Of a stretch of DNA of 64,000 bases, positions 28,630 to 38,077 are shown in pieces; position 1 is the first letter of the stretch, and each line of letters opens with the position of its first letter. Source of the stretch: Streptomyces lincolnensis (GTDB taxonomy: Bacteria > Actinomycetota > Actinomycetes > Streptomycetales > Streptomycetaceae); assembly GCF_001685355.1 (NCBI RefSeq), contig NZ_CP016438.1, positions 9,982,001 through 10,046,000 of the forward strand. Reading direction: 5' to 3'. Below the pieces are notes generated by a model, which saw only the letters and a program-made list of their open reading frames with translations, made no database searches and was not told where the DNA came from. The position numbers were made by a program, and so were the translations under genes.

Positions 28630-28943
28630 AAGCGGTTGTCTACCGCGGGGCCCGCACCCTCGAGATCGAGCGCCGGGTCGCCGAGGCGCCGGCCCTGGCG
28701 AAGGAGTGGGGCGGGCGCGGCGTCAACGTCAGCGCCATCGCACCGGGCTACATCGCCACCGACAACACCGAGGCGTTACGCGCGGACCCCCAGCGCAACC
28801 AGGCGACCCTTGGCCGGATCCCGGCAGGTCGCTGGAGACGCGCCGACGATCTCGCCGGGGCCACGGTGTTCCTCGCCTCCCCGGCGTCGGGCTATGTCAA
28901 CGGCGTTGTTCTTCCCGTTGATGGCGGATGGCTGGGGCGATGA
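28626..28943 (+). pseudogene. Deletion chimera: alcohol dehydrogenase start fused to SDR (KduD-like) end
   Basis: 105 residues. Residues 1-22 ([17 protein letters not shown]) are the start of a zinc-type medium-chain alcohol dehydrogenase. From residue 24, [20 protein letters not shown] to VLPVDGGWL is the C-terminal third of a short-chain dehydrogenase like 2-deoxy-D-gluconate 3-dehydrogenase. No single family has this layout. The reading frame survived the fusion but neither active site does: the ADH lacks its zinc ligands and the SDR lacks the cofactor site and Tyr-Lys. It overlaps the dehydratase gene by 4 bp, so it is the scar of a deletion inside the operon. It contains a TTA codon (28776-28778). 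Confidence 0.85.
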
Positions 28944-29011
28944 TGGGCTGCCAAGCATTACCAGCCGGCCGCGCCCGAGTCGATCGTGCGTGCGAACCCG
29001 AGAGTGGCGAC

Positions 29012-29998
29012 GTGAGCGGCGCCTGGGGCGGTCTTGCCCGAGGCAACGTGCATGGGCTCGTGATGCGAGCCGGCCGAGCCGACGAGACGAGCCTGGTCGT
29101 CGCCGCACAGGCCGGCGATCCACGAGCGCTCGACGACCTGGCCGCGACGTACCTGCCACTAGTATACGCGATCGTGCGCAGGGCGTTGGGTGAGCTTGCG
29201 GACGTCGACGACGTGGTGCAGGAGACGATGCTGCGGGCACTTCCTGAGCTGCGCACGTTGCGTACTCCGGAGTGCTTCCGGCCCTGGCTGGCCACGATCG
29301 CGACGCGACAGATCAGCACCCATCTGCACCGGCGGCAGGTGGACGCCGAACGGACGGCCCCCCTCGAAGAGATGACCGACCCGCCGGACGCCGACGCCGA
29401 GAACCTGGCCCTGATCCACGTCGAGCTGTCCGGTCATCGCCGAAAGACCGTACGCGCCAGTCGATGGCTCGACCCGGACGCCAGGGCGCTGCTGTCGCTG
29501 TGGTGGCTGGAGACCGCGGGCCGACTGACGCGGGCGGAGCTCGCGGCGGCGCTGGGAACGAGCGTGGCTCACGCGGGTGTGCGCGTCCAGCGGATGCGCA
29601 ACCAGCTGGAGCTGAGCCGGTCACTCGTCGCCGCGCTGGACGCCGGCCCCCGGTGCCCACGGCTGACCGCCGCGCTGGGGGGCTGGGACGGCGTACCGAG
29701 CACGCTGTGGCGTAAGCGCATCACCCGGCACACCCGATCCTGTGAGGACTGCGGCCGGGCCGCCGACGAACTGGTACCCCTTGAGCGGCTGATCGTCGCC
29801 TTGGCGCTGCTCCCCGTCCCGCTGGCGCGGTCGGCCACGGTGCCCGACAAACCTGCGCTCGCCGGGGCGACCGGGAATGCCGTCGTGATGGGAGCCGAGT
29901 CGGCCGAGGTCGGCTCCTTGCCGACGTCAAGGCTGGGTTACTCGGCCAACTCGCCTGAGGACCGCTCGAGTCGGCGTTCAAGTCTTCGCGTTCGGTGA
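29012..29998 (+). CDS. ECF-type RNA polymerase sigma factor with C-terminal zinc-finger tail
   Basis: About 328 residues from the GTG at 29012; starts at 29048 or 29063 are also possible because no ribosome site decides. Sigma-2 region: LAATYLPLVYAIVRRALGEL followed by DVDDVVQETMLRALPEL. Sigma-4 region: LTRAELAAALGTSVAHAGVRV. A putative zinc motif HTRSCEDCGRAADEL follows, as in ECF factors with a built-in anti-sigma-like tail. The related actinobacterial proteins I recall continue into a carbohydrate-binding region; here the tail after LPVPLA is short and low-complexity, so the 3' end may be truncated. Its target promoters are unknown. Confidence 0.8.
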   Translation: MSGAWGGLARGNVHGLVMRAGRADETSLVVAAQAGDPRALDDLAATYLPLVYAIVRRALGELADVDDVVQETMLRALPELRTLRTPECFRPWLATIATRQISTHLHRRQVDAERTAPLEEMTDPPDADAENLALIHVELSGHRRKTVRASRWLDPDARALLSLWWLETAGRLTRAELAAALGTSVAHAGVRVQRMRNQLELSRSLVAALDAGPRCPRLTAALGGWDGVPSTLWRKRITRHTRSCEDCGRAADELVPLERLIVALALLPVPLARSATVPDKPALAGATGNAVVMGAESAEVGSLPTSRLGYSANSPEDRSSRRSSLRVR

Positions 29999-30474
29999 CG
30001 GCGCCGTGCTTTTCAGCACTACGTCGACTGCGACTGTGTGAGCCGGCCGCCGATAACGAAAAAACCCGCGATTTACACGCGTCTGTCACTCCAATTCGCC
30101 GCCTGAAAAGGTTATGAGGGGTGGCCGTCAATAGTCCCGCTTCTCCGGTTGGTTGCGCGACGGATCAGGCGCACATATATCGACCGCTCCCTCTTGAATG
30201 GACCATGACAATCTGCCAATCTTCTAGTCGTCAACACATAACGTTCCCCATTCATGACCTGTGAAAGCGGCAGCCAAAAGCGATCCACGGATTTCTGGCG
30301 CCCACACAGTGAGATGGCTCCGACTTCGAAAGGTGCCGGTGATGAACGAATTCGTGCACTCGCCTGATCCGCCGCGGTGGCCCCCCGGGCCCGAGCGATC
30401 CTGCCCCCAGCTGTCAGCTCTGTCAGCCGGCTTGGTCGCGGCCGGCACGGTGCCGCTGCTCACGGGCACCGCTG
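29999..30474. other. Intergenic stretch, no intact gene
   Basis: 476 bp after the sigma-factor gene, AT-richer near 30050-30250. A short plus frame from an ATG near 30343 reads like a possible signal-peptide start (LSALSAGLVAAG) running toward the GH62 tail; it may be the 5' relic of that gene. Nothing else is recognised. Confidence 0.4.
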
Positions 30475-30654
30475 ACGTGGCTCCGGGACTTCAGCCACGG
30501 GGAGCTGATCCGGACCGGTGACGACCAGAACGTGCCGTTGAACCCGTGCCAGTCGCAGTTCCTGTACCAGGGCATCGACCCCGACGTCGGCGGCGACCGC
30601 AACTCCCCGCCGTGGCGGATGGGGCTACTCACCCAGACCAACTCCACCTGCTGA
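30475..30654 (+). pseudogene. C-terminal fragment of a GH62 alpha-L-arabinofuranosidase
   Basis: 59 residues: LRDFSHGELIRTGDDQNVPL, then FLYQGIDPDVGGD and the terminal WRMGLLTQTNSTC before a TGA at 30652. This matches the conserved end of GH62 arabinofuranosidases of Streptomyces. The catalytic five-bladed propeller is missing, so it is a deletion remnant. Confidence 0.75.
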
Positions 30655-30867
30655 CCGGAGATCCGGGCGAAGCCGGGGAGCGAGGCTTTCCAGGCGCCAC
30701 GGCAGCGGCATGACGCTGACATGCTCGCTGTGCGAGCGATCTGGGAGGGGGCCGGCGCGGAGAGGGCAAGCTCCGCGCCGGCTCGGCCGGCTGCCGGCAG
30801 GCGGCCAACGTCAACAGATCCTGCACAGCGCAGACGTGACCACACCGCCAACCGGGAAGGCACGACC

Positions 30868-32346
30868 ATGCCCCACACCCGTCGCCGGCGCTACCTCGCC
30901 CGGGCGCTCGCCTGCATCCTGACCGCTCTCAGCGCGCTCGCGGTCGAGCACCAGAGCGCCTCGCCGGCCGCCGCCGACACCGCCCAGTTCCGCGGCGTCA
31001 ACTGGGCCCGGCTCGGTGACAACTTCCACGGCGGACCGCTGGTCCTGCACGGGTTGAGCGGCTCCGACAGCTACCAGACGGTCGTGGCGAAAGCCAACGC
31101 CATCTACACCGGCTTCGAGAACAACCTCGGCGCCAACACCGTTCGGCTCCCGATCAACACCTACACAGTCGGGACGAGCTGGTGGAGCGCGTACACGGGC
31201 GCGATAGACGCAGCCACCGCGAAGGGATTCAAGGTCGTCCTCTCCTACTGGGAGGACGGGGTGGCCGCCCGCGGCGGTCGCATCGTCGACCCGAGCGCTT
31301 TCGACACCATGTGGAACACCGTGCTTGCCCGGTACGGCACCAACAGCCTCGTCCACTTCGAGCCGATGAACGAACCGGGAGGGCACAGCGCCGGCGAGTG
31401 GGCGAACGTGGTGAGCAACTGGATCAGCAGCCGCCCGTCGATTCCGCGGAACCGCATCTTCGTCAGCGGCGCCGGCCTGAACACTGACATCAAATCGATG
31501 TGCGCCGACCGTCGCCTTGACGGGACGTTCCTGTCGCTGCACCACTACACGTTCTTCAGCGGCGCGAAGACGTACGACCAGTGGGTGGCGTACCTGCGGA
31601 ACGCGATCGGCTCCTGCGCCGACCGCACTGTCGTCGACGAGTTCGGCGCGCCGATGGATACCGGGCTCAACTACCACGACGCCGGCAGCACCGACAACTT
31701 CGTGCGCTACTTCCGGGCCACCACCACGGTGCTCCGGGAACTGCGGATCGGCTCCATCTACTGGCCCGGGCTGGGCGGGAAGATACGCGCCGGCCAGGGC
31801 GACGACTGGTATGCCATGCAGAAGCTGCATGGCACCGGTACCAACCTCACGCTCAGCACCCCCAGCGCCAGCGGCCGCGAACGCCTCAGATACGGCTGGG
31901 GCCTGGATGGCGACGTCCCGGCCCCGACCAGCCTGCTGCGCAACGTCGGAACCGGGCGCTGTCTGGACATCCCCGGCGGGACCACGGCGAACATCCAGGT
32001 CCAGGTGGACACCTGCGCCAACACGGTTGGCCGGCAGTGGACCTCGACGGCCGACGGACAGATCACCGCACTTGAGGGCCAGAAGTGCCTGGATGCGTAC
32101 AACAGCGGGACGACGAACGGCACCGTGGTCGGCACGTGGACGTGTAACGGCGGCGACAACCAGCGTTGGACGGTGGGCGCTGACGGCACCATCCGCAGCG
32201 TTCGCTCCGGCCTCTGCCTCGACGTGAACACCGCCACCTCCAAGGTGCAGCTGTGGACGTGCTGGAGCGGCGACAACCAGAGATGGCAGATCCAGAACAC
32301 TGACGCGCGACGCGACGCCCGACTCGGCGGACACGGTGGACGGTGA
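30868..32346 (+). CDS. Secreted GH5-family glycanase with ricin module
   Basis: 492 residues with a Sec signal (about 1-36). The GH5-type barrel (about 38-345) has acid/base Glu169 in FEPMNEPGG and nucleophile Glu258 in VVDEFGAPM. A ricin trefoil (354-477) follows. The GH5 subfamily is unclear; endoglucanase, mannanase or xylanase activity are all possible. The start at 30868 is supported by GGGAAGG 7 bp upstream; an in-frame ATG at 30721 would precede this and remove the signal from the N-terminus. The last ~15 residues (NTDARRDARLGG) lie past the normal end of a ricin module and read into degraded DNA, so the native stop has probably been lost. Confidence 0.85.
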   Translation: MPHTRRRRYLARALACILTALSALAVEHQSASPAAADTAQFRGVNWARLGDNFHGGPLVLHGLSGSDSYQTVVAKANAIYTGFENNLGANTVRLPINTYTVGTSWWSAYTGAIDAATAKGFKVVLSYWEDGVAARGGRIVDPSAFDTMWNTVLARYGTNSLVHFEPMNEPGGHSAGEWANVVSNWISSRPSIPRNRIFVSGAGLNTDIKSMCADRRLDGTFLSLHHYTFFSGAKTYDQWVAYLRNAIGSCADRTVVDEFGAPMDTGLNYHDAGSTDNFVRYFRATTTVLRELRIGSIYWPGLGGKIRAGQGDDWYAMQKLHGTGTNLTLSTPSASGRERLRYGWGLDGDVPAPTSLLRNVGTGRCLDIPGGTTANIQVQVDTCANTVGRQWTSTADGQITALEGQKCLDAYNSGTTNGTVVGTWTCNGGDNQRWTVGADGTIRSVRSGLCLDVNTATSKVQLWTCWSGDNQRWQIQNTDARRDARLGGHGGR

Positions 32347-32505
32347 CCGCCGGCCGCGGCCGAGCCGATGGCAACAAAGCGACCAGTATCGTCTCGACCA
32401 GGTGGTGGACCGACCCGACCGCCCGAGCCCCAGCGGACGGGTCCGTCCTGAGATGGTCCTCGGCGTCGGGGTCGGCCTCACCGCGGCAGGCGTCGCGGCC
32501 GCCGG

Positions 32506-32634
32506 GCTCTCGCGGTCGCCGTACCGCTGGCCGGGGCGGTCCGGGCGTACGACCTGGCGGCGAAGGACACGGCCGCCGGGCCGGCCGTGATGGCCGCCTG
32601 CGGCGGGCAGGTGTCGCCCCGTGAGCTGCCTGCG
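32506..32634 (+). pseudogene. Fragment of a UbiA-like prenyltransferase (possible ebo cluster relic)
   Basis: The frame reads LAVAVPLAGAVRAYDLAAKD then GPAVMAACGG. This resembles a segment of the UbiA-type membrane protein encoded in actinobacterial ebo-like clusters. Both ends are missing. The match is from memory over only about 35 residues. Confidence 0.45.
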
Positions 32635-33099
32635 ATGCGGCTACGGCACCAACGGGTCCGCCAACCACCGCCTGCGCGATGCGCTGACGGTGCCGGCCGA
32701 CCTCGGGTACCGGGGAACCTCGCCGTAGTCATCAAGACCGGGGCTCGGTACTTGCTGAACCCTTGGCACAAGCATGCCCCCGCGCTGCTGCACGACGATC
32801 CGGCCCGGCGGCCGGACCTGTTGCACCGGGTGGTGCGGGATCGACGACATGCGTCGAGGAACGCACGAGCACGGAGCTCGGCGAGGCGAGATCGACTTCC
32901 CCCCGATGCCGGCCGCGCCGGCCGCGGTCGGCATCGGGGGGAAGTCGCGGTCGAGCTGCCCCGGCACTCGCTCGCCGCCCCCGCGGTGGCCCGCCGCTCA
33001 CTGGACTTCCTGCGCGCCGCGGCCCGCCTCGCGCCCACCGGGGCAGGCGTGGCGGCCGAGACCTCGACCATGACGGCGACGAAGGGGGTCGGCCGATGA
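32635..33099 (+). pseudogene. Shattered TIM-barrel sugar isomerase, EboE-like (possible ebo cluster relic)
   Basis: Blocks of one protein family appear in order but in different frames with parts missing. They are GYGTNGSANHRLRDAL and LGYRGTS near 32640-32720; VIKTGARYLLNPWHKHAP and ALLHDDPARRPDLLHRVV near 32735-32835; IDDMRRGTHEH and GEIDFPP near 32838-32900; and VAVELPRHSLAAPAVARRSL near 32945-33005. The family is the xylose-isomerase-like barrel found beside EboA genes. At least three deletions or frameshifts make it a clear pseudogene. Confidence 0.65.
32893..32947. repeat. Long perfect inverted repeat inside the pseudogene
   Basis: 19-bp arms at 32893-32911 and 32929-32947 are perfectly complementary, with a 17-nt GC-rich loop. 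It sits at the junction between the GEIDFPP and VAVELPRHS blocks, so it may mark a deletion or inversion end-point rather than a terminator. Confidence 0.75.
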
Positions 33100-33480
33100 C
33101 CCCCGACCACTTACGGACCGCGCTGCGAGACGTGCCCGTTGGCGGTTGGCCGGACGACGCGAGCGAGCGGGTCGCGGCGCGACCGTCGGAGAGCGCTGAC
33201 CTGTTCGCCGCGCTGCCCGTCGAGGACCGTTCCCACCTGCCCTGGGCCGATCTGCGGCGGGGCTGGGACTGCGGCTCCACCGGCCACGGCGACGTGCCCT
33301 GGGAGGACTGCTCCCGCGCGCTGAACGCGATCGGCTACGACGGGCCGATCTCAGTGGATCGGCTGATCCGAGCGCCCGAGGCGCCGGCGTTCGTTCGGAA
33401 GCCGGCGCTCGACGCGCCGGCCGCCCCGCGTTCGACGCCGCATTCGCGAGGAAGGACTGAGGCCGGCGCAGGGCCGGTCA
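33096..33480 (+). pseudogene. EboA-like start joined to the end of another sugar isomerase
   Basis: The frame starts MTPDHLRTALRDVPVGGW...ASERVAARP, like the N-terminus of EboA-domain proteins. From about 33260 it switches to GSTGHGDVPWEDCSRALNAI then GYDGPISV...RAPEAPAFVRK, a C-terminal signature of Streptomyces sugar-phosphate isomerases. Neither half is complete. It begins on a 4-bp overlap with the preceding pseudogene, which keeps the ancestral operon spacing. Confidence 0.55.
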
Positions 33481-33601
33481 CCCAGCCGGTGGCCGGCCTG
33501 CGGCTCGTCGGAGAAGACAGCGTACGGCCGTCGCCTTTCTCACCGGCGGTTTGTCATCACCAAAGCCAGTGACCTGCTCCAGTCCGTGAAGGGAGAACGA
33601 C

Positions 33602-36517
33602 ATGTCCGAGGTGACACGCAGACGGTTTCTCGCCGCCGGGGCGGCGGCTGGAGCAGGGATCGTGCCGGGTGGGTGGACGGCCAACGCCAGGGACGGCTCG
33701 GCCGCGCCGCCGGAGGTTCTGGCCGCCAACGACCTCGCCCTGTGGTACGACAAGCCGGCCGGCGCGGACTGGCTGCGGGCACTGCCGATCGGCAACGGAC
33801 GCCTCGGCGCGATGGTGTTCGGCAACGTCGACACCGAACGGCTGCAGCTCAACGAGGACACCGTCTGGGCCGGCGGCCCGTACGACTCCGCCAACACCCG
33901 CGGCGCGGCCAACATCGCGGAGATCCGGCGGCGGGTCTTCGCGGATCAGTGGGGGCCGGCGCAGGACCTGATCAATCAGGCGATGCTGGGCAGCCCGGCC
34001 GGGCAGCTGGCCTACCAGCCGGTCGGAAACCTGCTGCTCTCCTTCGGCAGCGCTACCGGTGCGTCGCAGTACAACCGGACGCTCGACCTCACCACCGCCA
34101 CGGCCACCACGACCTACGTGCTGAACGGCGTGCGGTACCAGCGCGAGGTGTTCGCCAGCGCACCTGACCAGGTGATCGTGGTCCGGCTGACGGCCGACCG
34201 GGCCAACTCCCTCACCTTCAACGCCACATTCGACAGTCCACAACGGACTACGGTGTCCAGTCCGGACGGGGCCACGATCGCCCTCGACGGCACCTCCGCC
34301 GCCATGGAGGGCATCGCCGGGCGGGTCCGGTTCCTCGCCCTGGCCAACGCCGCCGTGACGGGCGGCACGGTCAGCAGCTCGGGCGGCACGCTGCGAGTCT
34401 CCGGCGCCACCAGCGTGACGGTGCTGGTGTCGATCGGCTCCAGCTACGTCAACTTCCGCAACGTCGGCGGCGACTACCAGCAGATCGCGCGGAACCGCCT
34501 CAACGCTGCCCGCAACGTCGGCATCGACGAACTACGCAGCCGGCATCTCGCCGACTATCAGGCGCTGTTCAACCGGGTGTCGGTCGATCTGGGACGTACG
34601 ACGGCGGCCGACCAGCCGACCGACGTACGGATCGCACAGCACGCGCAAGTGAACGACCCGCAATTTTCCGCCCTGTTGTTCCAGTTCGGCCGGTATCTGC
34701 TCATCTCGTCCTCGCGGCCGGGCACCCAGCCGGCGAACCTGCAGGGCATCTGGAACGACCAGATGGCTCCGTCCTGGGATTCGAAGTTCACCATCAACGC
34801 CAACCTGCCGATGAACTACTGGCCCGCCGACACGACGAACCTGTCCGAGTGCTTCCTCCCGGTCTTCGACATGATCAACGACCTGACCGTGACCGGCGCC
34901 CGGGTGGCCCAGGCGCAGTACGGCGCCGGCGGCTGGGTGACGCATCACAACACCGACGCGTGGCGGGGCGCCTCGGTCGTCGACGGAGCGCAGTGGGGGA
35001 TGTGGCAGACCGGTGGAGCATGGCTGGCCACCCTGATCTGGGACCACTACCTGTTCACCGGTGACATCGACTTCCTCCGCTCGAACTATCCGGCCCTGAA
35101 GGGCGCCGCCCAGTTCTTCCTCGACACCCTGGTCGCCCACCCGACGCTCGGATACCTGGTCACCAACCCGTCGAACTCGCCGGAACTCCCTCACCACGCG
35201 AACGCCACCGTCTGCGCGGGGCCCACTATGGACAACCAGATCCTGCGCGACCTTTTCAACAGCGTCGCCCGCGCCGGCGAACTCCTCGGAGTGGACGCCA
35301 CCTTCCGCGCTCAGGCACTGGCGGCCCGGGACCGGCTGGCGCCGATGCGGGTCGGCTCCAGGGGCAATGTCCAGGAGTGGCTGGCCGACTGGGTGGAGAC
35401 CGAGCGGACTCACCGGCATGTCTCCCACCTGTACGGTCTGCATCCGAGCAACCAGATCACCAAGCGCGGGACACCCCAGTTGCACGAGGCCGCGCGGCGG
35501 ACGCTGGAGCTGCGCGGTGACGACGGGACGGGATGGTCGCTCGCCTGGAAGATCAACTTCTGGGCACGGATGGAGGACGGCGCCCGGGCCCACAAGCTGA
35601 TCCGGGACCTGGTGCGGACGGACCGGCTCGCGCCCAACATGTTCGACCTGCACCCACCATTCCAGATCGACGGCAACTTCGGCGCCACCTCGGGCATCGC
35701 GGAGATGCTGGTGCAGAGCCACAACGGCGAACTGCACGTGCTGCCGGCGCTGCCGGCCGCCTGGCCCACCGGGCGCGTGAGTGGACTGCGCGGCCGCGGC
35801 GGATACACCGTCGGCGCCGAGTGGAACAGCGGCCGGATCGAGTTCGTCGTCACACCCGACCGAACCGGTGCCGTCCGGGTGCGCAGTCGGATCTTCGCCG
35901 GCGACTTCACGCTGCGGGACGATTCGAGCGGCGAGCCGGTCCAGCCGAAGCGGCTCGAGGCCGATCTCATCGAGTTCGCCGGCCAGGCCGGCAACACCTA
36001 CCGCGTGTCCGCACTCAGGTCGGGGCCGGTGGAGACCGGCGTGGCCTATCGGCTGGTGGCCCAGCACAGCGGTAAGGCCGCCGACATCAACGGCGCGTCC
36101 ACGGCCGCCGGTGCGCGGCTGGTCCAGTGGCAGATCACCGCCGGTCTCAACCAGCACTTCGAGTTCCTGCCCTCCGACGGCGGGCACTACAAGATCCGGG
36201 TTGGGCACAGTGGCCTGGTCCTGCACGCCTCCAGTAGCAGCAGCGGCGGCGACATCACCCAGCAGCCGGATACCAACGCCGCCGGCCAGCAGTGGCGGAC
36301 AGTCGACCACGGCGGTGGCGTGATCAGTCTGGTCAACCGGCAGAGCGGCCTCGCCCTGGACGTGTGGGAGGCCTCCACCGCCGACGGAGCCCGCATCTCC
36401 CAGTGGGCGGCCACCGGTAGCACCAACCAGCGATTCCAACTCCACCGCGTCCAGGGCGAACTGCGGCCCGACCAACCAGGGAGAGCCATGTCACCGAGCA
36501 ACGAGGGAGTCGCATGA
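33602..36517 (+). CDS. Tat-exported GH95 alpha-L-fucosidase/galactosidase with ricin module
   Basis: 971 residues. A Tat signal (TRRRFLAAG, about 1-32) precedes the GH95 N-terminal domain (about 38-290; [33 protein letters not shown]), the (alpha/alpha)6 catalytic barrel (about 320-710) and a C-terminal beta domain. Family active-site segments are present: [13 protein letters not shown] (the paired Asn residues) and [16 protein letters not shown] (the conserved Asp). A ricin trefoil occupies about 815-955. GH95 enzymes release alpha-1,2-L-fucose or L-galactose from xyloglucan and related glycans by inversion. GAAGGGAG precedes the start. Its stop overlaps the next gene by 4 bp. Confidence 0.92.
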   Translation: MSEVTRRRFLAAGAAAGAGIVPGGWTANARDGSAAPPEVLAANDLALWYDKPAGADWLRALPIGNGRLGAMVFGNVDTERLQLNEDTVWAGGPYDSANTRGAANIAEIRRRVFADQWGPAQDLINQAMLGSPAGQLAYQPVGNLLLSFGSATGASQYNRTLDLTTATATTTYVLNGVRYQREVFASAPDQVIVVRLTADRANSLTFNATFDSPQRTTVSSPDGATIALDGTSAAMEGIAGRVRFLALANAAVTGGTVSSSGGTLRVSGATSVTVLVSIGSSYVNFRNVGGDYQQIARNRLNAARNVGIDELRSRHLADYQALFNRVSVDLGRTTAADQPTDVRIAQHAQVNDPQFSALLFQFGRYLLISSSRPGTQPANLQGIWNDQMAPSWDSKFTINANLPMNYWPADTTNLSECFLPVFDMINDLTVTGARVAQAQYGAGGWVTHHNTDAWRGASVVDGAQWGMWQTGGAWLATLIWDHYLFTGDIDFLRSNYPALKGAAQFFLDTLVAHPTLGYLVTNPSNSPELPHHANATVCAGPTMDNQILRDLFNSVARAGELLGVDATFRAQALAARDRLAPMRVGSRGNVQEWLADWVETERTHRHVSHLYGLHPSNQITKRGTPQLHEAARRTLELRGDDGTGWSLAWKINFWARMEDGARAHKLIRDLVRTDRLAPNMFDLHPPFQIDGNFGATSGIAEMLVQSHNGELHVLPALPAAWPTGRVSGLRGRGGYTVGAEWNSGRIEFVVTPDRTGAVRVRSRIFAGDFTLRDDSSGEPVQPKRLEADLIEFAGQAGNTYRVSALRSGPVETGVAYRLVAQHSGKAADINGASTAAGARLVQWQITAGLNQHFEFLPSDGGHYKIRVGHSGLVLHASSSSSGGDITQQPDTNAAGQQWRTVDHGGGVISLVNRQSGLALDVWEASTADGARISQWAATGSTNQRFQLHRVQGELRPDQPGRAMSPSNEGVA

Positions 36518-37827
36518 TGTCGATCCATAGATTGTTTTCTTGGCGAGCCGTGGTAGCGGCATTGCTCGTTCTTGCCATTGCCGGCGTGGCGGAAGTCAGC
36601 GCTGCGGCGGCCGGCACGTCGCCCACCGCCGGGGCCACACTCGCGGGGACTGCCGGATGCGGACGTGCCCCCACACTGACGAACGGTACGCACACGATCC
36701 AGAGCGGCGGTAAGAACCGCTCCTTCATCCTGAGCATCCCTGAAAACTACGACAACACCCGCCAACACCGATTGGTCTTCGGATTCCACTGGTTGGGTGG
36801 CACCGCCGGGCAAGTCGCCGGCGGCGGAAGCGATGGCGATGTCTATGCCCACTACGGGCTCCGGCGACTGGCGAACGACAGTGCGATCTTCGTAGCTCCG
36901 CAGGGCATCAACAACGGCTGGGGCAACTCCGGCGGCGAGGACGTGACCTTCGTCGACGACATGATCAGGCGTATCGACAACGACCTCTGTGTCGACACCA
37001 CGCAGCGCTTCGCCCTCGGGTTCAGCTACGGCGGAGCCATGAGCTACGCACTCGCATGTGCCAGGCCGAACGTTTTCCGTGCGGTCGCCGCGATAGCCGC
37101 ACCCGGAGGGATCAGCGGGTGCAGCGGGGGCACCCAGCCCTTCGCGTACATGGGAATCCACGGCATCAACGACAACATCGGCGCCGGTCGCGGGATGCGG
37201 GACAGGTTCGTCAGGAACAACGGCTGTACTCCCCAGAACCCGCCGGAGCCCGCGCCGGGCAGCCGCACCCACATCACCACCGCCTACTCGGGCTGCCGAG
37301 AGGGGTATCCGGTCGTCTGGGCCGCGTTCGACGGGGGTCACCAGCAAGGCCCCGTGGACGGGTGCGCCGGCTGTGAGAGCGGCGCCAGGAGCTGGGTCAA
37401 GGGAGAGGTCTGGAGCTTCTTCACGGGTGCTGACCCGGCCCCGAACCCGACCACATTCCGGCTACGGAGCCAGTCCGCCGGCCGATGCCTGGACGTCAGC
37501 GGTGCCAGCTCGTCCAACGGCGCCCAGATGATCATCTGGGACTGCCACACCGGCACCAACCAGCAGTTCACTCAGACCGGACAGACCCTGCGGGTGATGG
37601 GCAGATGCCTTGACGTGCCGAGCGACGCCGCCTCCGGCGCCCGAGCACGGATCTGGGACTGCACCGGCGGCGCGAACCAGCAATGGAATGTGAACACCGA
37701 CGGAACCGTCAGCAACGTCCAGACCGGACTCTGCCTGGACGTCAACGGCGGCAGCACCGCCAACGGCGCTGCGGTGATCGTGTGGAACTGCCACACCGGC
37801 GTCAACCAACGCTGGTCCCGAGCGTAA
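36514..37827 (+). CDS. Secreted CE1/PHB-depolymerase-like esterase with ricin module
   Basis: 437 residues. A Sec signal (about 1-35) precedes an alpha/beta-hydrolase domain (about 48-310) and a ricin trefoil (about 318-437). The nucleophile lies in [10 protein letters not shown], the likely catalytic Asp in [12 protein letters not shown], and a conserved His in [12 protein letters not shown]. LpqC/Esterase_PHB proteins include feruloyl and acetyl-xylan esterases, which fits hemicellulose deacylation better than polyester breakdown in this context. The start at 36514 forms ATGA with the GH95 stop; a second ATG follows directly. It is the intact paralogue of the pseudogene at 6911-7974. Confidence 0.87.
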   Translation: MMSIHRLFSWRAVVAALLVLAIAGVAEVSAAAAGTSPTAGATLAGTAGCGRAPTLTNGTHTIQSGGKNRSFILSIPENYDNTRQHRLVFGFHWLGGTAGQVAGGGSDGDVYAHYGLRRLANDSAIFVAPQGINNGWGNSGGEDVTFVDDMIRRIDNDLCVDTTQRFALGFSYGGAMSYALACARPNVFRAVAAIAAPGGISGCSGGTQPFAYMGIHGINDNIGAGRGMRDRFVRNNGCTPQNPPEPAPGSRTHITTAYSGCREGYPVVWAAFDGGHQQGPVDGCAGCESGARSWVKGEVWSFFTGADPAPNPTTFRLRSQSAGRCLDVSGASSSNGAQMIIWDCHTGTNQQFTQTGQTLRVMGRCLDVPSDAASGARARIWDCTGGANQQWNVNTDGTVSNVQTGLCLDVNGGSTANGAAVIVWNCHTGVNQRWSRA

Positions 37828-37837
37828 GCAGAGGTGT

Positions 37838-37868
37838 GAAGGCGGCCGCAGTAGTCGCGGCCGCCTTC
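37838..37868 (+). terminator. Hairpin terminator after the GH95-esterase operon
   Basis: A perfect 12-bp stem, arms 37838-37849 (GAAGGCGGCCGC) and 37857-37868, with a 7-nt loop, 10 bp after the stop. The 200 bp that follow hold nothing recognisable. Confidence 0.85.
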
Positions 37869-38077
37869 ATCTCCAGTTGGCCAGCCCTTCGGAAGTCTGT
37901 CTCGGCCTGACCGCACCTGAGCCCAGCGGGCTCGTCGACCTTTGAAGGCCCTGCGGCGACATCGACAGGTCTTCGGCTCAGCGGTGCCCTTCGGCGTACC
38001 GCTCCGGCGATGACCGCCGTCGTGGCGGCCGTCGGCGCCATGGCCGAAATCGGGTCTGACCGCCATGCCAATAGCTG

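Noticed and set aside
34532..36475. 647-residue minus-strand open frame
   Set aside because: Antisense to GH95, with composition and lack of domains showing it is a shadow.
36514..37827. True polyhydroxyalkanoate depolymerase
   Set aside because: The domain family fits, but the ricin module and the hemicellulase neighbours favour a carbohydrate esterase; no PHA genes are near.
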